A DNA stretch of 64,000 nucleotides. Origin: JAFGOM01 sp964605795. GTDB lineage: Archaea > Halobacteriota > Methanomicrobia > Methanomicrobiales > Methanospirillaceae. Location: positions 1 through 64,000 of the forward strand of contig CAZSDZ010000003.1 of NCBI GenBank assembly GCA_964605795.1. The letters run 5' to 3'. Shown piece after piece: positions 18,047 through 26,816 of the stretch (positions are counted from its first letter, which is position 1; each line of letters begins with the position of its first letter). Below the pieces are notes generated by a model, which saw nothing but the letters and a program-made list of their open reading frames with translations, did no database searches and was not told where the DNA came from. The translations under genes and the position numbers were made by a program.

Positions 18047-18381
18047 AGCATACCATGATCCCGGCAGCAGGTATGTAAGGGTACGGTAAACAGGGTGAAA
18101 GTAATGGGAAGATTATCTGCACCCGAAAATCTCGCAGGATTTCGGTGATCAGGCAACCGGTCCGGTCTCATTCACTTTCAGGATTGGTTGCCGGGATGCA
18201 GGAAATAGAGAAGGAAATAGAGAAATGGGCCTCGATATCAGGGCTGATGCGCTCATTCGCAATATGGGTCACGTTTTCGGTCGATTATATCCGGTTTCCT
18301 CACTTCTTTGGCATGGTATCCGGGGTTGATACATCCCGGGGTTCCGTCGTTATTATGGTGTTTGACTGTCAACAGTATTTC

Positions 18382-18567
18382 ATGAAGAATATTGAGATGG
18401 TTGTTGAAGGGAAAACCCTGACCATAAAAGTAGATCTTTCAAAGGAGTTTGGAGAGTCAAAATCTGGAAAATCATTCACGATCGCTACAACAGAAGGAAA
18501 TATCTCGATTCCTGATAATGAAGATATAAAGATTGGTCTTAATATCTATCGAAAAAAGCAGGCCTGA
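18382..18567 (+). CDS. Small conserved protein of unknown function
   Basis: A 61-residue product (MKNIEMVVEGKTLTIKVDL...) with the pattern 'strand, strand, SKSGKSFTIATT, IGLNIYRKK'. I recognise this as typical of a short conserved protein found in many prokaryotes, usually beginning with a motif like 'VEGNKLTI'. Function is unknown. The start is uncertain: ATG 18355 is also in frame, and the longest frame begins at 18145. The ATG at 18382 gives the length usual for the family. Confidence 0.65.
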   Translation: MKNIEMVVEGKTLTIKVDLSKEFGESKSGKSFTIATTEGNISIPDNEDIKIGLNIYRKKQA

Positions 18568-18958
18568 TCGCAGGATAAGGACTCTGATATCCCTTTCTTT
18601 TCCCTGGTTTCCTACTCTTAGAGCACTGTGTCTGGCCGGTTTTTGTATATGCTGTCTGGATCAGTCCGTGGGAACGCCTGACATCCCAGCACCGCTTCTG
18701 CCTGATTTCTGGCACGCTATGCTATAACGTGACGCATATAAGGGTTGTATGCGGTGCGAAATCAGAAAGACTTAATAAACCGTTATCGTATAAAGAACGG
18801 GAACAATACTTCCTGGACGAGAGATGCACTGATGTACGGGGTTTTTGTCACATTGAAAAACCGCTGGGGCACGTTTTTTCGGGTGATAAAATTCACACAG
18901 AAAAAAGGCATCAGAATAATTCCTTGCGTTCCTCATCACGAATAACCGGATAGAACCG
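18568..18958. other. Intergenic region, nothing recognised
   Basis: About 390 bp between the small protein and the second PAS kinase. Two overlapping open frames around 18729-18953 have different reading frames and no family features. No repeat or RNA gene was seen. Confidence 0.5.
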
Positions 18959-20719
18959 ATGATTTTGTCTTCAGATATAACTTCGTTTGCTGATCACCTA
19001 TCAGATATCATTTTTTTTCTGGATAGGAATGGAACCATTCTCTACGCAAACCATTCAAGTTTGAGGATTCTCGGATTTTTGTCAGAAGAACTTGTCGGTC
19101 GGGATCTTCTTTCTCTCCTTGATCCCGTAAACCGGGAATGGCTCATCTCTGCGTGCAGTATTTCACCCGGGTCTGCAAAAACCTGGTACCAGGCCGGTAC
19201 CGGGATACAGACCAAAGATGGCAGGTATCTTTCCTGTGACATAAACTACCAGGTACAGGATCTGCCGGACGGGTATGCTGTCCTTGTAATCGCCCGTAAG
19301 CAGGAAACACCGGCCATATCCGGTATTGAGACAGACTCTTCCCGGGATCTGCTGACTATAGTGCTCGACTCCATGCTTGATGGTGTTGTTATTGTATCTG
19401 ACACCGGTGCCGTACTGTATGCAAACGCCGCTGCCCTGATGGTTGGGGGTCTTTCTCCGGGGACAGACTGCTGTGATCTCAATATCTTCTCCTTTCTCGA
19501 TGAAGAGTCCCAAAGAAAGGCCAAAGAAGATCTCATCCGGGTTATTCATGGTGACAGCCTGAGTGTTGCCGAGTACCGGTTCAGAAACAAAAACTCTCCT
19601 TTGGAATGGATTGAAGCTATCGGGACACAGATACAGGTTCAGGGGAAACCTGCAGATCTTGTCTCTTTTCGTGATATTGCCGCAAAAAAACGCGCTGAAG
19701 AAGAGTTGGAACTGTTAAGGGAGCGGTATGCAACGATTGTCCGGGAAGCTCCTGAACCTATCATCGTGCATTCGCAGGGAATCGTAACCTTTGTCAATGA
19801 TGCCGGTCTTCGGGCATCAGGCTATGAACGTGAGGAGATTGTAGGTAATCATGTCAGTATGTATCTCACCGAATCTTCCCAGAAAGTCGCGATGGAGGCG
19901 ATGAAATCCAGAGAATCCGGGAATCCCATTCATGAGTACGAGGTTGATTTCGTAACCAAATCCGGTTCAATTCTCCATCTTCTGGTAAAAAATACCGTTA
20001 TCCTGTACGATAAAGAACCGCATGTGCTCCTTTTTATCACAGATATCACCAGGCGAAAACATCTGGAGGAGGCATTACGACAGGCGAACCGGAAAATTCA
20101 TCTTTTAAACCGGATTACCCGGCATGATATCTCAAATAAAGTCTCTTCACTAGAGGCATACTGTCTGATGATGCAGGAAGAATCTCTCTCACCCCGGGTC
20201 ATCACCACTATCAGATCCATGGAACAGACCATCGATCTGATAAAAAACCAGATTCAGTTCTTCCGGACGTATCAGAACCTGGGAGTACATGACCCTGAGT
20301 GGATCGATCTGAGAACGGTCCTGCAGGACTGTATCAAGACCGTTGTGGGGCTTTCCTGTACACCGGTATGTGAAATTCCCCCTGTTCAGATCTATGCAGA
20401 TCCACTGGTTGAACGGGTATTTTTTAATCTTCTTGATAACGCGGTCAGGCATGGAGAAACAGTCAGTACTATTATGTGTGTCTGGCAGGAGAAGGAGAAT
20501 TGTGGTGTGATAACGTTTTGTGATGATGGAACTGGTGTGGATGAAGAAGAGAAAGAGAAGATATTTCTTGAAGGATACGGCAAAAATTCAGGACTGGGCC
20601 TATTCCTGACCCGGGAGATCCTCGCGATTACCGGCATTACCATCAAAGAGACGGGAAAACCCGGGTCAGGAGCACGGTTTGAGATTATCGTCCCTGTTGG
20701 TATGTACCGCGATGTCTGA
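18959..20719 (+). CDS. PAS-domain sensor histidine kinase
   Basis: Cytoplasmic kinase of 586 residues without membrane segments. Three PAS units lie at about 8-120, 133-245 and 255-370. The transmitter has the H-box RITRHDISNKVSSLEAYC (histidine near residue 388), a form common in methanogen kinases, then NLLDNAVRHG (N-box), DDGTGVDEEEKEKIF (G1) and GLGLFLTREI (G2). No receiver protein is adjacent, so it is an orphan kinase here. Its signal is unknown. Confidence 0.9.
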   Translation: MILSSDITSFADHLSDIIFFLDRNGTILYANHSSLRILGFLSEELVGRDLLSLLDPVNREWLISACSISPGSAKTWYQAGTGIQTKDGRYLSCDINYQVQDLPDGYAVLVIARKQETPAISGIETDSSRDLLTIVLDSMLDGVVIVSDTGAVLYANAAALMVGGLSPGTDCCDLNIFSFLDEESQRKAKEDLIRVIHGDSLSVAEYRFRNKNSPLEWIEAIGTQIQVQGKPADLVSFRDIAAKKRAEEELELLRERYATIVREAPEPIIVHSQGIVTFVNDAGLRASGYEREEIVGNHVSMYLTESSQKVAMEAMKSRESGNPIHEYEVDFVTKSGSILHLLVKNTVILYDKEPHVLLFITDITRRKHLEEALRQANRKIHLLNRITRHDISNKVSSLEAYCLMMQEESLSPRVITTIRSMEQTIDLIKNQIQFFRTYQNLGVHDPEWIDLRTVLQDCIKTVVGLSCTPVCEIPPVQIYADPLVERVFFNLLDNAVRHGETVSTIMCVWQEKENCGVITFCDDGTGVDEEEKEKIFLEGYGKNSGLGLFLTREILAITGITIKETGKPGSGARFEIIVPVGMYRDV

Positions 20720-20892
20720 TAAAGACTGCCTGAACCCTTGGATTACTATCCTGAAAAAAAACAGGATTGTCTGGATACCTGATGATACATCTCGAAAGGG
20801 AAGAGATATGATGAATTCCGTAGGTTCGCCGGGGAGAAGAGATATCATGATGACATACCATCTGTCACAGTGCCGGATAGGGTCCTGGTGCG

Positions 20893-22098
20893 ATGATAGG
20901 TAAAGGGGAATATCTAAACCGGCTCACGGCAGCAACCAGCCAGATGAGATCCGAGGTTATCGGTACTGATCTCTCTGGAAGCAGTCCCCCTTCGGTCTTT
21001 GTCGGGAGGGCAAATTATCCAAAGGTCTTTGCAGGGCCGATGATCGCACCGGTTCACGGTGATACATCTGTTATGGACCGGCCGGAATCGTGGATACCCA
21101 ATGCTCTGAGCCAGGAAGAGATCATCAGGTACCGACTCGGACTGGTGCGGGGGATACACCCGGTTCACGTACATACGATCGGAACCCGTTTTGTTGAGCA
21201 ACTGCAGGAGATCGCTCTTGCTGATGCCTCTGTCGAGAGCGAGGCACAGTTTACAACAGCCCCTACCGGGATCTCCTTAAGCGAGGAACATACACCGTTC
21301 GGTCCCAGTGCCCCGCTCGAGCACCTGACTCTCGAGCCCCCCCGCTGGAACCGGGATCTGGAGCGGATCTATTATGATACTGATCTGGGTGCATCCGAGG
21401 CAGTCATGATGCTGCATGAAAGCGGTCTTCCCTTCTCTACGGTAGAGAAAGCGTTTTCTGTGGGTGTAATGGGGACAAAAAGAAAACGGTGTCTTGTCCC
21501 GACCAGGTGGTCGATTACTGCCTGTGACAGTATCATTGCCAATAACCTGCTGACCAGGGTAAAAAAATACCCGGTACTTGATACCTGGCGGGTTCATGAG
21601 TACAGCAGCCTGCATAACCGGTACGCAGTTATTCTCATGCCTACCGGCTGGCAGTACGAATGGACCGAAGCCTTTGTTCGTGTCCTTGGAAATGAAGAAC
21701 TCGTTTTTTCTGATTACGAGGGACATATGTCAAAATCAACGTACTCTTCCGTAGGTGGCTGTTATTACTCCTGTAAAATGGCAGTTCTTGAGGCACTGGC
21801 CCGTGAACAACGTCAGGCAGGTGTTATTGTTCTGAGAGAGGCAACATCAGGGTATATCCCGATGGGGGTATTTAACGTGCGGGAGAATGTACGGCAGGCA
21901 ATGCGTGAACCGGGTCTTGTATGTGAAAGCATCTCTGAACTGGTAACTCACCTCTCTGAAACTTTTACTCTTCCCATGATGAAATTTATCGGAGAAGGAA
22001 CGATCCTCCCTGATGTGTTGCGTGAACGGCAAACGACACTATCAGAATTTTCCCGAACCCTCTCCCGGCCGGGATCTGGTGATCTGCAGGAGAGGTGA
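20893..22098 (+). CDS. Nre-family archaeal DNA repair protein with PCNA-interacting motif
   Basis: The 401 residues match the Nre family (DUF650/DUF651), seen in SPPSVFVGRANYPKVFAGPM (about 30-49), HGDTSVMDRPESW and the C-terminal region SVGGCYYSCKMAVLEALAREQ. Haloarchaeal NreA/NreB act in DNA damage repair and bind PCNA. The C-terminus here carries QTTLSEF, a PIP-box-like motif, about 15 residues before the end. Many family members begin with a four-cysteine zinc motif. This start lacks it, and an in-frame TAG lies at 20878-20880, so the shorter form is real in this sequence. Confidence 0.85.
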   Translation: MIGKGEYLNRLTAATSQMRSEVIGTDLSGSSPPSVFVGRANYPKVFAGPMIAPVHGDTSVMDRPESWIPNALSQEEIIRYRLGLVRGIHPVHVHTIGTRFVEQLQEIALADASVESEAQFTTAPTGISLSEEHTPFGPSAPLEHLTLEPPRWNRDLERIYYDTDLGASEAVMMLHESGLPFSTVEKAFSVGVMGTKRKRCLVPTRWSITACDSIIANNLLTRVKKYPVLDTWRVHEYSSLHNRYAVILMPTGWQYEWTEAFVRVLGNEELVFSDYEGHMSKSTYSSVGGCYYSCKMAVLEALAREQRQAGVIVLREATSGYIPMGVFNVRENVRQAMREPGLVCESISELVTHLSETFTLPMMKFIGEGTILPDVLRERQTTLSEFSRTLSRPGSGDLQER

Positions 22099-22343
22099 TC
22101 TTTTCTGATCAGATACGCGGCATCTCCCTGACTTTGATTGATGTGCGGGCAATTGAACGTATCAGTTTTTTTCATGAGATATAGGACATTTCTGTGCATC
22201 TGCATGAATGGTGTGCTCTGTTACGTTTCCACTCAGGTTTAAACCGCGGGCTGCGATATGTCTGCGATTATTATGGGGAAGAGCGTTTTTCTGGTTATTT
22301 TCTTTCCTACGGGTAATTATAGGTACATATCCAATATGGTTGT

Positions 22344-22760
22344 ATGAACCAGGATCGGTTTATCCGTGGGATGCATGCCCTGCGCACGATACAGAAAGAG
22401 GCAGGGGATGAGGTGTATAGGCGATTATCTGAAATATCTCCTGATTTTGCTGATATGCTTGTAACATATCCTTTTGGTGATATCTACACCCGAAGCGGGC
22501 TTGATCTTCGATCCCGTGAGATAGCAACCATATCTGCTCTTACCGTGCTTGGATACGCCTCTCCCCAGTTATCGGCACATATCAGGGCTGGTCTGAATGC
22601 GGGGTTATCACGGGACGAGATCATCGAGATTATTATCCAGATGTCAGTGTATGCAGGGTTTCCTGCTGCAATAAACGCCATGTATGCGGCAAAAACAGTG
22701 TTTGATGAGAATGAAGATGAACCGGGATCTGAACAGAGATCACACGACCCGGTGCCATGA
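22344..22760 (+). CDS. Carboxymuconolactone decarboxylase (AhpD-like) family protein
   Basis: A 138-residue all-helical protein of the CMD family: YPFGDIYTRSGLDLRSREIATISALTVLG (about 48-76) and AGLNAGLSRDEIIEIIIQMSVYAGFPAAINA (about 88-118). The redox CxxC of AhpD proper is absent (no cysteine pair in the core), so peroxidase-partner activity is unlikely and the decarboxylase-like fold may serve another reaction. Its stop codon overlaps the start of the flavoprotein gene downstream (ATGA), so the two are co-translated. Confidence 0.85.
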   Translation: MNQDRFIRGMHALRTIQKEAGDEVYRRLSEISPDFADMLVTYPFGDIYTRSGLDLRSREIATISALTVLGYASPQLSAHIRAGLNAGLSRDEIIEIIIQMSVYAGFPAAINAMYAAKTVFDENEDEPGSEQRSHDPVP

Positions 22761-23359
22761 ATATCCTTGTTATCCTTGCACATCCGGATCCTGTGAGTTT
22801 TAACCGTGCGATTGCAGAGCGGGTCTGCTATCAGCTCGAGACTGACCAGCACACGGTGACGTTCCATGACCTGTACCAAAATGATTTCCCACCGGTATTA
22901 CCTGGGGATGAGATGCCCCGCGATGCTGCCTTAGATCCGCAGATCAGCCGGTACTGTGATGATCTTACTACAGCAGACGGGATTGTAGTTGTTCACCCGA
23001 ACTGGTGGGGAATGCCTCCTGCAATAGTAAAAGGGTATATCGATCGGGTGTTCCGGCCGAATGTTGCGTACCGGTTTATCGAGGGGGATGCAGGGGAAGG
23101 CATCCCTGTCGGTCTGCTAAAAGCACAGGCTGCGATTGTTATCAACACGGCAAACACGCCACAAATGCGTGAGGAGATGGTATTCGGTGATCCGCTGCAT
23201 CGCATCTGGAAGGATTGCATATTCGGGCTATGTGGAGTATCTGAATTTTATCGCCTCATATTCCGGGTTGTAATCACGAGTACTCCTGCAGAGCGGATGA
23301 GGTGGCTTGATGATGCCGCAACGCTGACTCACGAGGTCTTTAAACCCAACGAATCATGA
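22757..23359 (+). CDS. Flavodoxin-like NAD(P)H:quinone oxidoreductase
   Basis: A 200-residue FMN/FAD-binding reductase of the MdaB/NQO family. The N-terminus MNILVILAHPDPVSFNRAIAE is the classic phosphate-binding loop. VVVHPNWWGMPPAIVKGYIDRVF (about 75-98) is the conserved isoalloxazine-side motif. It probably reduces quinones or other electron acceptors by two electrons, protecting from oxidative stress. It is coupled to the upstream CMD protein through an ATGA overlap. Confidence 0.88.
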   Translation: MNILVILAHPDPVSFNRAIAERVCYQLETDQHTVTFHDLYQNDFPPVLPGDEMPRDAALDPQISRYCDDLTTADGIVVVHPNWWGMPPAIVKGYIDRVFRPNVAYRFIEGDAGEGIPVGLLKAQAAIVINTANTPQMREEMVFGDPLHRIWKDCIFGLCGVSEFYRLIFRVVITSTPAERMRWLDDAATLTHEVFKPNES

Positions 23360-23459
23360 TGAATCCGATTTGCCGGGTCGGGTAAGCCTGTCACGTCCCG
23401 TTTCGGGTATTGTCTCATATCTCGGAAAAGAAGATAATATTCTGCTCCAAACGGTATAT

Positions 23460-23942
23460 ATGGGATTTGAATGCCGGCAGTGCGGTATCTGTTGTCTCTC
23501 TCTCGGGCCGTATCTGACGGTCATCTCTGATTCCCATGAAGGCACGTACCAGTTATACCACGAGGTTACCGGAACGACCGATCTCGTACGGATTGATACT
23601 GACAAATTGCATCTCCTTTCTGATACCACCCTTCAGGAAGAAGAACCGGAGGCATGTACATTTCTCAGGCGGGATCCTGCAAGCGGCCGGGTACGCTGTA
23701 TTGTTCATGCAACCAGACCACTTCTCTGTCAACAGTATGCCTGCTACGAGATTCTCATTACATATCCTGACGGTGAATGGGCAGGGCGGGTGAAAGGTGG
23801 CAGGGCTCTGATTACATCTGATCCCACATTACGCGATCTATGGGATGAGATGATACGACCCCTTGCAATCAGCAACGATACAAAGTGGAGGGATACTGTC
23901 AGATCTCTCCTTTCTGCACAGGGATATCAGGTGAGCTGGTAA
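23460..23942 (+). CDS. YkgJ-type zinc/iron-chelating cysteine-cluster protein
   Basis: A 160-residue protein with an N-terminal cluster CRQCGICCLSLGPYLTV and further cysteines in ACTFLRRD, CIVHATRP and CQQYACYE. This pattern is typical of the YkgJ/UPF0153 family thought to bind Zn or an Fe-S cluster. Function is unknown. The ATG at 23460 gives the family's normal start. A paralogue with the same architecture lies at 38226-38705. Confidence 0.82.
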   Translation: MGFECRQCGICCLSLGPYLTVISDSHEGTYQLYHEVTGTTDLVRIDTDKLHLLSDTTLQEEEPEACTFLRRDPASGRVRCIVHATRPLLCQQYACYEILITYPDGEWAGRVKGGRALITSDPTLRDLWDEMIRPLAISNDTKWRDTVRSLLSAQGYQVSW

Positions 23943-23988
23943 GGATGATAATGCCGGGTTTTCTCTCCGGTCCAGGTGGGAAACGATA

Positions 23989-24519
23989 ATGATAGTACCG
24001 GGTATGGAAGGCAGATCACGAGAAGAGATTGTTCTTGACATAAGCAGGTATCTTTCTGATGCACACCAGATCCATGCCATTCCGTCACGAAAAGGGAAGA
24101 AAAAAGACCGCCGTGACTGGTATGCAGAGTGCATGGTAACCTTTGCACTGATAAACAGGGCACTGGATCTCGGTTTTTTTATCCTTGATATCTATGGATA
24201 TACCGATCCTGATGGCCCGGTCCGGTACAAGGCGATGATAAAGAGGCTGCATGACCATGATCTTATCGATGACCGGACACGGGAGGGGATGATTGCTCTT
24301 ATCGATTACCGTAACCGGATATCCCATCATTTCCAGACGATAACATCCCGGAATGCGTGGGCAGTATCAGACGTGACTGGTATTGTTGAGACCTTTGCCG
24401 ATGCAATGCAGCAGGCATATACGCATCGGAGCAGGCACCAGATATCTTGCCGTATTATCCTTGCAGCCGGTATTATAGGTATTATTTCTGTGATTTTTAT
24501 CTGGTTTATCTGGGCATGA
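23989..24519 (+). CDS. HEPN-like protein with a C-terminal membrane anchor
   Basis: A helical protein of 176 residues. The region DYRNRISHHF (about 104-113) contains R-N-x3-H, the R-x4-6-H signature of HEPN RNase domains such as HepT/DUF86, preceded by helices typical of that fold. The last 25 residues (IILAAGIIGIISVIFIWFIW) form one transmembrane helix, unusual for HepT toxins. No MNT nucleotidyltransferase antitoxin is adjacent. RNase activity and a toxin role are inference; it could also be a catalytically unrelated helical protein. Confidence 0.55.
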   Translation: MIVPGMEGRSREEIVLDISRYLSDAHQIHAIPSRKGKKKDRRDWYAECMVTFALINRALDLGFFILDIYGYTDPDGPVRYKAMIKRLHDHDLIDDRTREGMIALIDYRNRISHHFQTITSRNAWAVSDVTGIVETFADAMQQAYTHRSRHQISCRIILAAGIIGIISVIFIWFIWA

Positions 24520-24718
24520 GATGCACCGTACCCTTTTCATCGAAGAATATCATAAAGATAAAGATTCATCAGGCACGGTAGGTAAAGGATACAGAAGAGA
24601 ATGGTACCGCGGGTCTGATACGCATCATAATTATGACCCGGAGGAACCGTTTTTTCGGTAACCTGCACGTATCCTGTCAGGAGCGATTGGGTACGGTTTA
24701 CTAATGGAAGATTAAGGA

Positions 24719-25915
24719 ATGGAAGAATTACTCTCGTCACCGGAATTCCAGATGAGTCTGCTGCTTTTTGTAGCCCTTGCCGGGTATCTGATAGCGTCAC
24801 GAATCAACCAGTCTGCAGTTGTTGGTCTTATCCTTGTCGGGATAGTGGTTGGTCCCAGTGTGCTTCATCTCATCTCTTATACTGAATTTATCAGCAGTCT
24901 TGCCCGTCTTGGTGCCGTTGTTCTTCTCTTTGTGATCGGTCTTGAGTTTAAACTGCAGGACATTCTCGTTCCGCGAAATGGAGTTATCGGACTCGTTGGT
25001 GTTATCCTACCCTGGATTGGCGGATATGGTATCTCGGTACTGTTTGGGTTCTCAGTCCCCGGATCCATCTTTATCGGAACAGCTCTTACCGCAACAAGCA
25101 TTGCGATTACCGCTAATGTCCTGAGAGAGTATAACCAGCTTCAAACCGATGCAGCAAAGGCAATCATCGGTGCCGCAGTTATTGATGATATCTTAAGTCT
25201 TCTCGCACTTGCACTGAGTATCGATATCATTACCGGATCAGTCTCAATCTTTGGAATTGTGGTTCTTGTCGTAAAGGCACTCCTCTTTATCGGTATTGGA
25301 GCAGCAGTCGGTCTCCTTCTCATAAGCAGGCTGATAGAGGGGGTAGACAAAACCTCATTTGCCGGGAAATACCCTGAATTCACGTTTATTTTTGCGATGA
25401 TGATGGCTTTTTTTTATGCCATGGTTGCAGAGATGGTAGGCCTTTCTGCGATCGTTGGTGCTTTCATTGCCGGGGTCTCCTTTTCCGGGGTAATCTTGAA
25501 ACAGAGCAAAAACTTAAAAGAAGGAGCTGAATATCTCCAGATAATCTTTGCATCAATCTTCTTTGTATCGTTAGGAATCATCGCCGATTTCCATGCGTTA
25601 ACGAATGAGATTGCCATTTTTGTGGTTGTTCTCACCCTTGTAGCGATGATTACCAAGATCATCGGATGTGGTGTGCCTGCCTGGATCTGCAGGATGCCGG
25701 TTCATGACTCTCTCGTCGTCGGATTTGGTATGGCCCCACGGGGGGAGGTAGCGATGATTGTGGCCCTGATTGGACTGGAAGCGGGAGTCATTGATCAGAG
25801 CGTGTATGTTACCCTGGTTCTTATGGCCCTGCTTACCACGTTAATCACGCCCATTATATACCGGAACTGGCTTTTTAGAAAGGATAGTATTGAGATACCT
25901 GGAGTAACAGAGTAA
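24719..25915 (+). CDS. CPA2-family monovalent cation:proton antiporter (KefB/NapA type)
   Basis: Integral membrane exchanger of 398 residues with about 12-13 helices. Family motifs are LVGIVVGPSVLHL, LLFVIGLEFKL, the TATSIAIT unwound helix and the paired acidic motif VIDDILSLL (about 153-161) at the ion site. It lacks a cytoplasmic TrkA-N regulatory domain. The adjacent N-acetyl-beta-lysine operon suggests a role in ion homeostasis during salt stress, but this is context only. Confidence 0.9.
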   Translation: MEELLSSPEFQMSLLLFVALAGYLIASRINQSAVVGLILVGIVVGPSVLHLISYTEFISSLARLGAVVLLFVIGLEFKLQDILVPRNGVIGLVGVILPWIGGYGISVLFGFSVPGSIFIGTALTATSIAITANVLREYNQLQTDAAKAIIGAAVIDDILSLLALALSIDIITGSVSIFGIVVLVVKALLFIGIGAAVGLLLISRLIEGVDKTSFAGKYPEFTFIFAMMMAFFYAMVAEMVGLSAIVGAFIAGVSFSGVILKQSKNLKEGAEYLQIIFASIFFVSLGIIADFHALTNEIAIFVVVLTLVAMITKIIGCGVPAWICRMPVHDSLVVGFGMAPRGEVAMIVALIGLEAGVIDQSVYVTLVLMALLTTLITPIIYRNWLFRKDSIEIPGVTE

Positions 25916-25976
25916 GAATGGTTAGAAGATCTCGTAATGGATAATTTCTTTCTGTAGGATAGAGATCATGCACGAA

Positions 25977-26816
25977 TTATGACAGCGGTTTATACCAGAC
26001 ATTCATGCTTTCAAAATTTCCGCAAATATTTGTATTTTTAATGAGTGTCCCTCCAAACCTGTACCCGGCACCAGAGAATAGTCTGTTTACCGGTATGGGT
26101 TTACTACGGCAGATGGTATATGCCGTTTGTATCTTCACTTTTTTCATACACTGCTCCATGTAAAAGAGGAGTTGTTTTGAGATTCCACATCCCCGAAATT
26201 GAGGATATATCGCTAAGTCACTCATCTCAACAGATGATGAATACGAATCAGTCTCACACGATCCCGCTGCAACGATTCCTGAATCAGAGGATCCAATAAA
26301 GATTCGAGTTCCATCATCCATTATCTTTTGGAGATACGATGGTTCGTGGATGGGAAACGGATATGTTTTAAACTCTCTCTGATACAGGGCACATATCTCC
26401 GGGATATCAGAATAATCTCCCTCCCGAATCACAATTTTCTCTGATTTCCTGTCATCCGGTGGGGAATTCGTTTTTTTCTGGAGAGAGAAAATATTTTTTT
26501 GAATCTGATCACGTTCGTTTTTGTTTAATCGTTTGAGATCACAAAAACGTGATAAAAATAGAGCATCATCAGTTCCCTGATAATAATCGGGGATGACCGC
26601 TTCAGTTATCGAGTCAGGGGTCCTGAAAAATTTCTCTAAAAACCGGGGAATTTTCAGTATGATCTTTTTATAATGAAATTTATTCTGTAACGAGACAATC
26701 TGTGTAATAACCGAGTCAGTATCGTCTGGGTCAATCTTCATCAGATAAATCCTGTTATTGTAGTATCCATGCTGAAGAAGGCTGTTTCCGATCTGCAGTA
26801 TCTCATCACTCTTCAT
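25977..26816 (-). CDS. ablB: Beta-lysine N6-acetyltransferase
   Basis: GNAT-family enzyme that acetylates beta-lysine from AblA to the compatible solute N-epsilon-acetyl-beta-lysine. The N-terminal third (YYNNRIYLMKIDPDDTD) is the AblB-specific region. The C-terminal GNAT domain has GDYSDIPEICALYQREF and the acetyl-CoA loop YPQFRGCGISKQLLFY (about 220-235). The ATG at 26816 is chosen because AGGAGAGAGG lies just upstream; it overlaps the end of ablA by 11 bp. A TTG at 26831 would add five residues. Confidence 0.92.
   Translation of the reverse strand: MKSDEILQIGNSLLQHGYYNNRIYLMKIDPDDTDSVITQIVSLQNKFHYKKIILKIPRFLEKFFRTPDSITEAVIPDYYQGTDDALFLSRFCDLKRLNKNERDQIQKNIFSLQKKTNSPPDDRKSEKIVIREGDYSDIPEICALYQREFKTYPFPIHEPSYLQKIMDDGTRIFIGSSDSGIVAAGSCETDSYSSSVEMSDLAIYPQFRGCGISKQLLFYMEQCMKKVKIQTAYTICRSKPIPVNRLFSGAGYRFGGTLIKNTNICGNFESMNVWYKPLS

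Noticed and set aside
18145..18381. Long N-terminal extension of the 61-residue protein
   Set aside because: The extra 79 residues are not like the family, which begins near the beta-strand motif VEGKTLTI.
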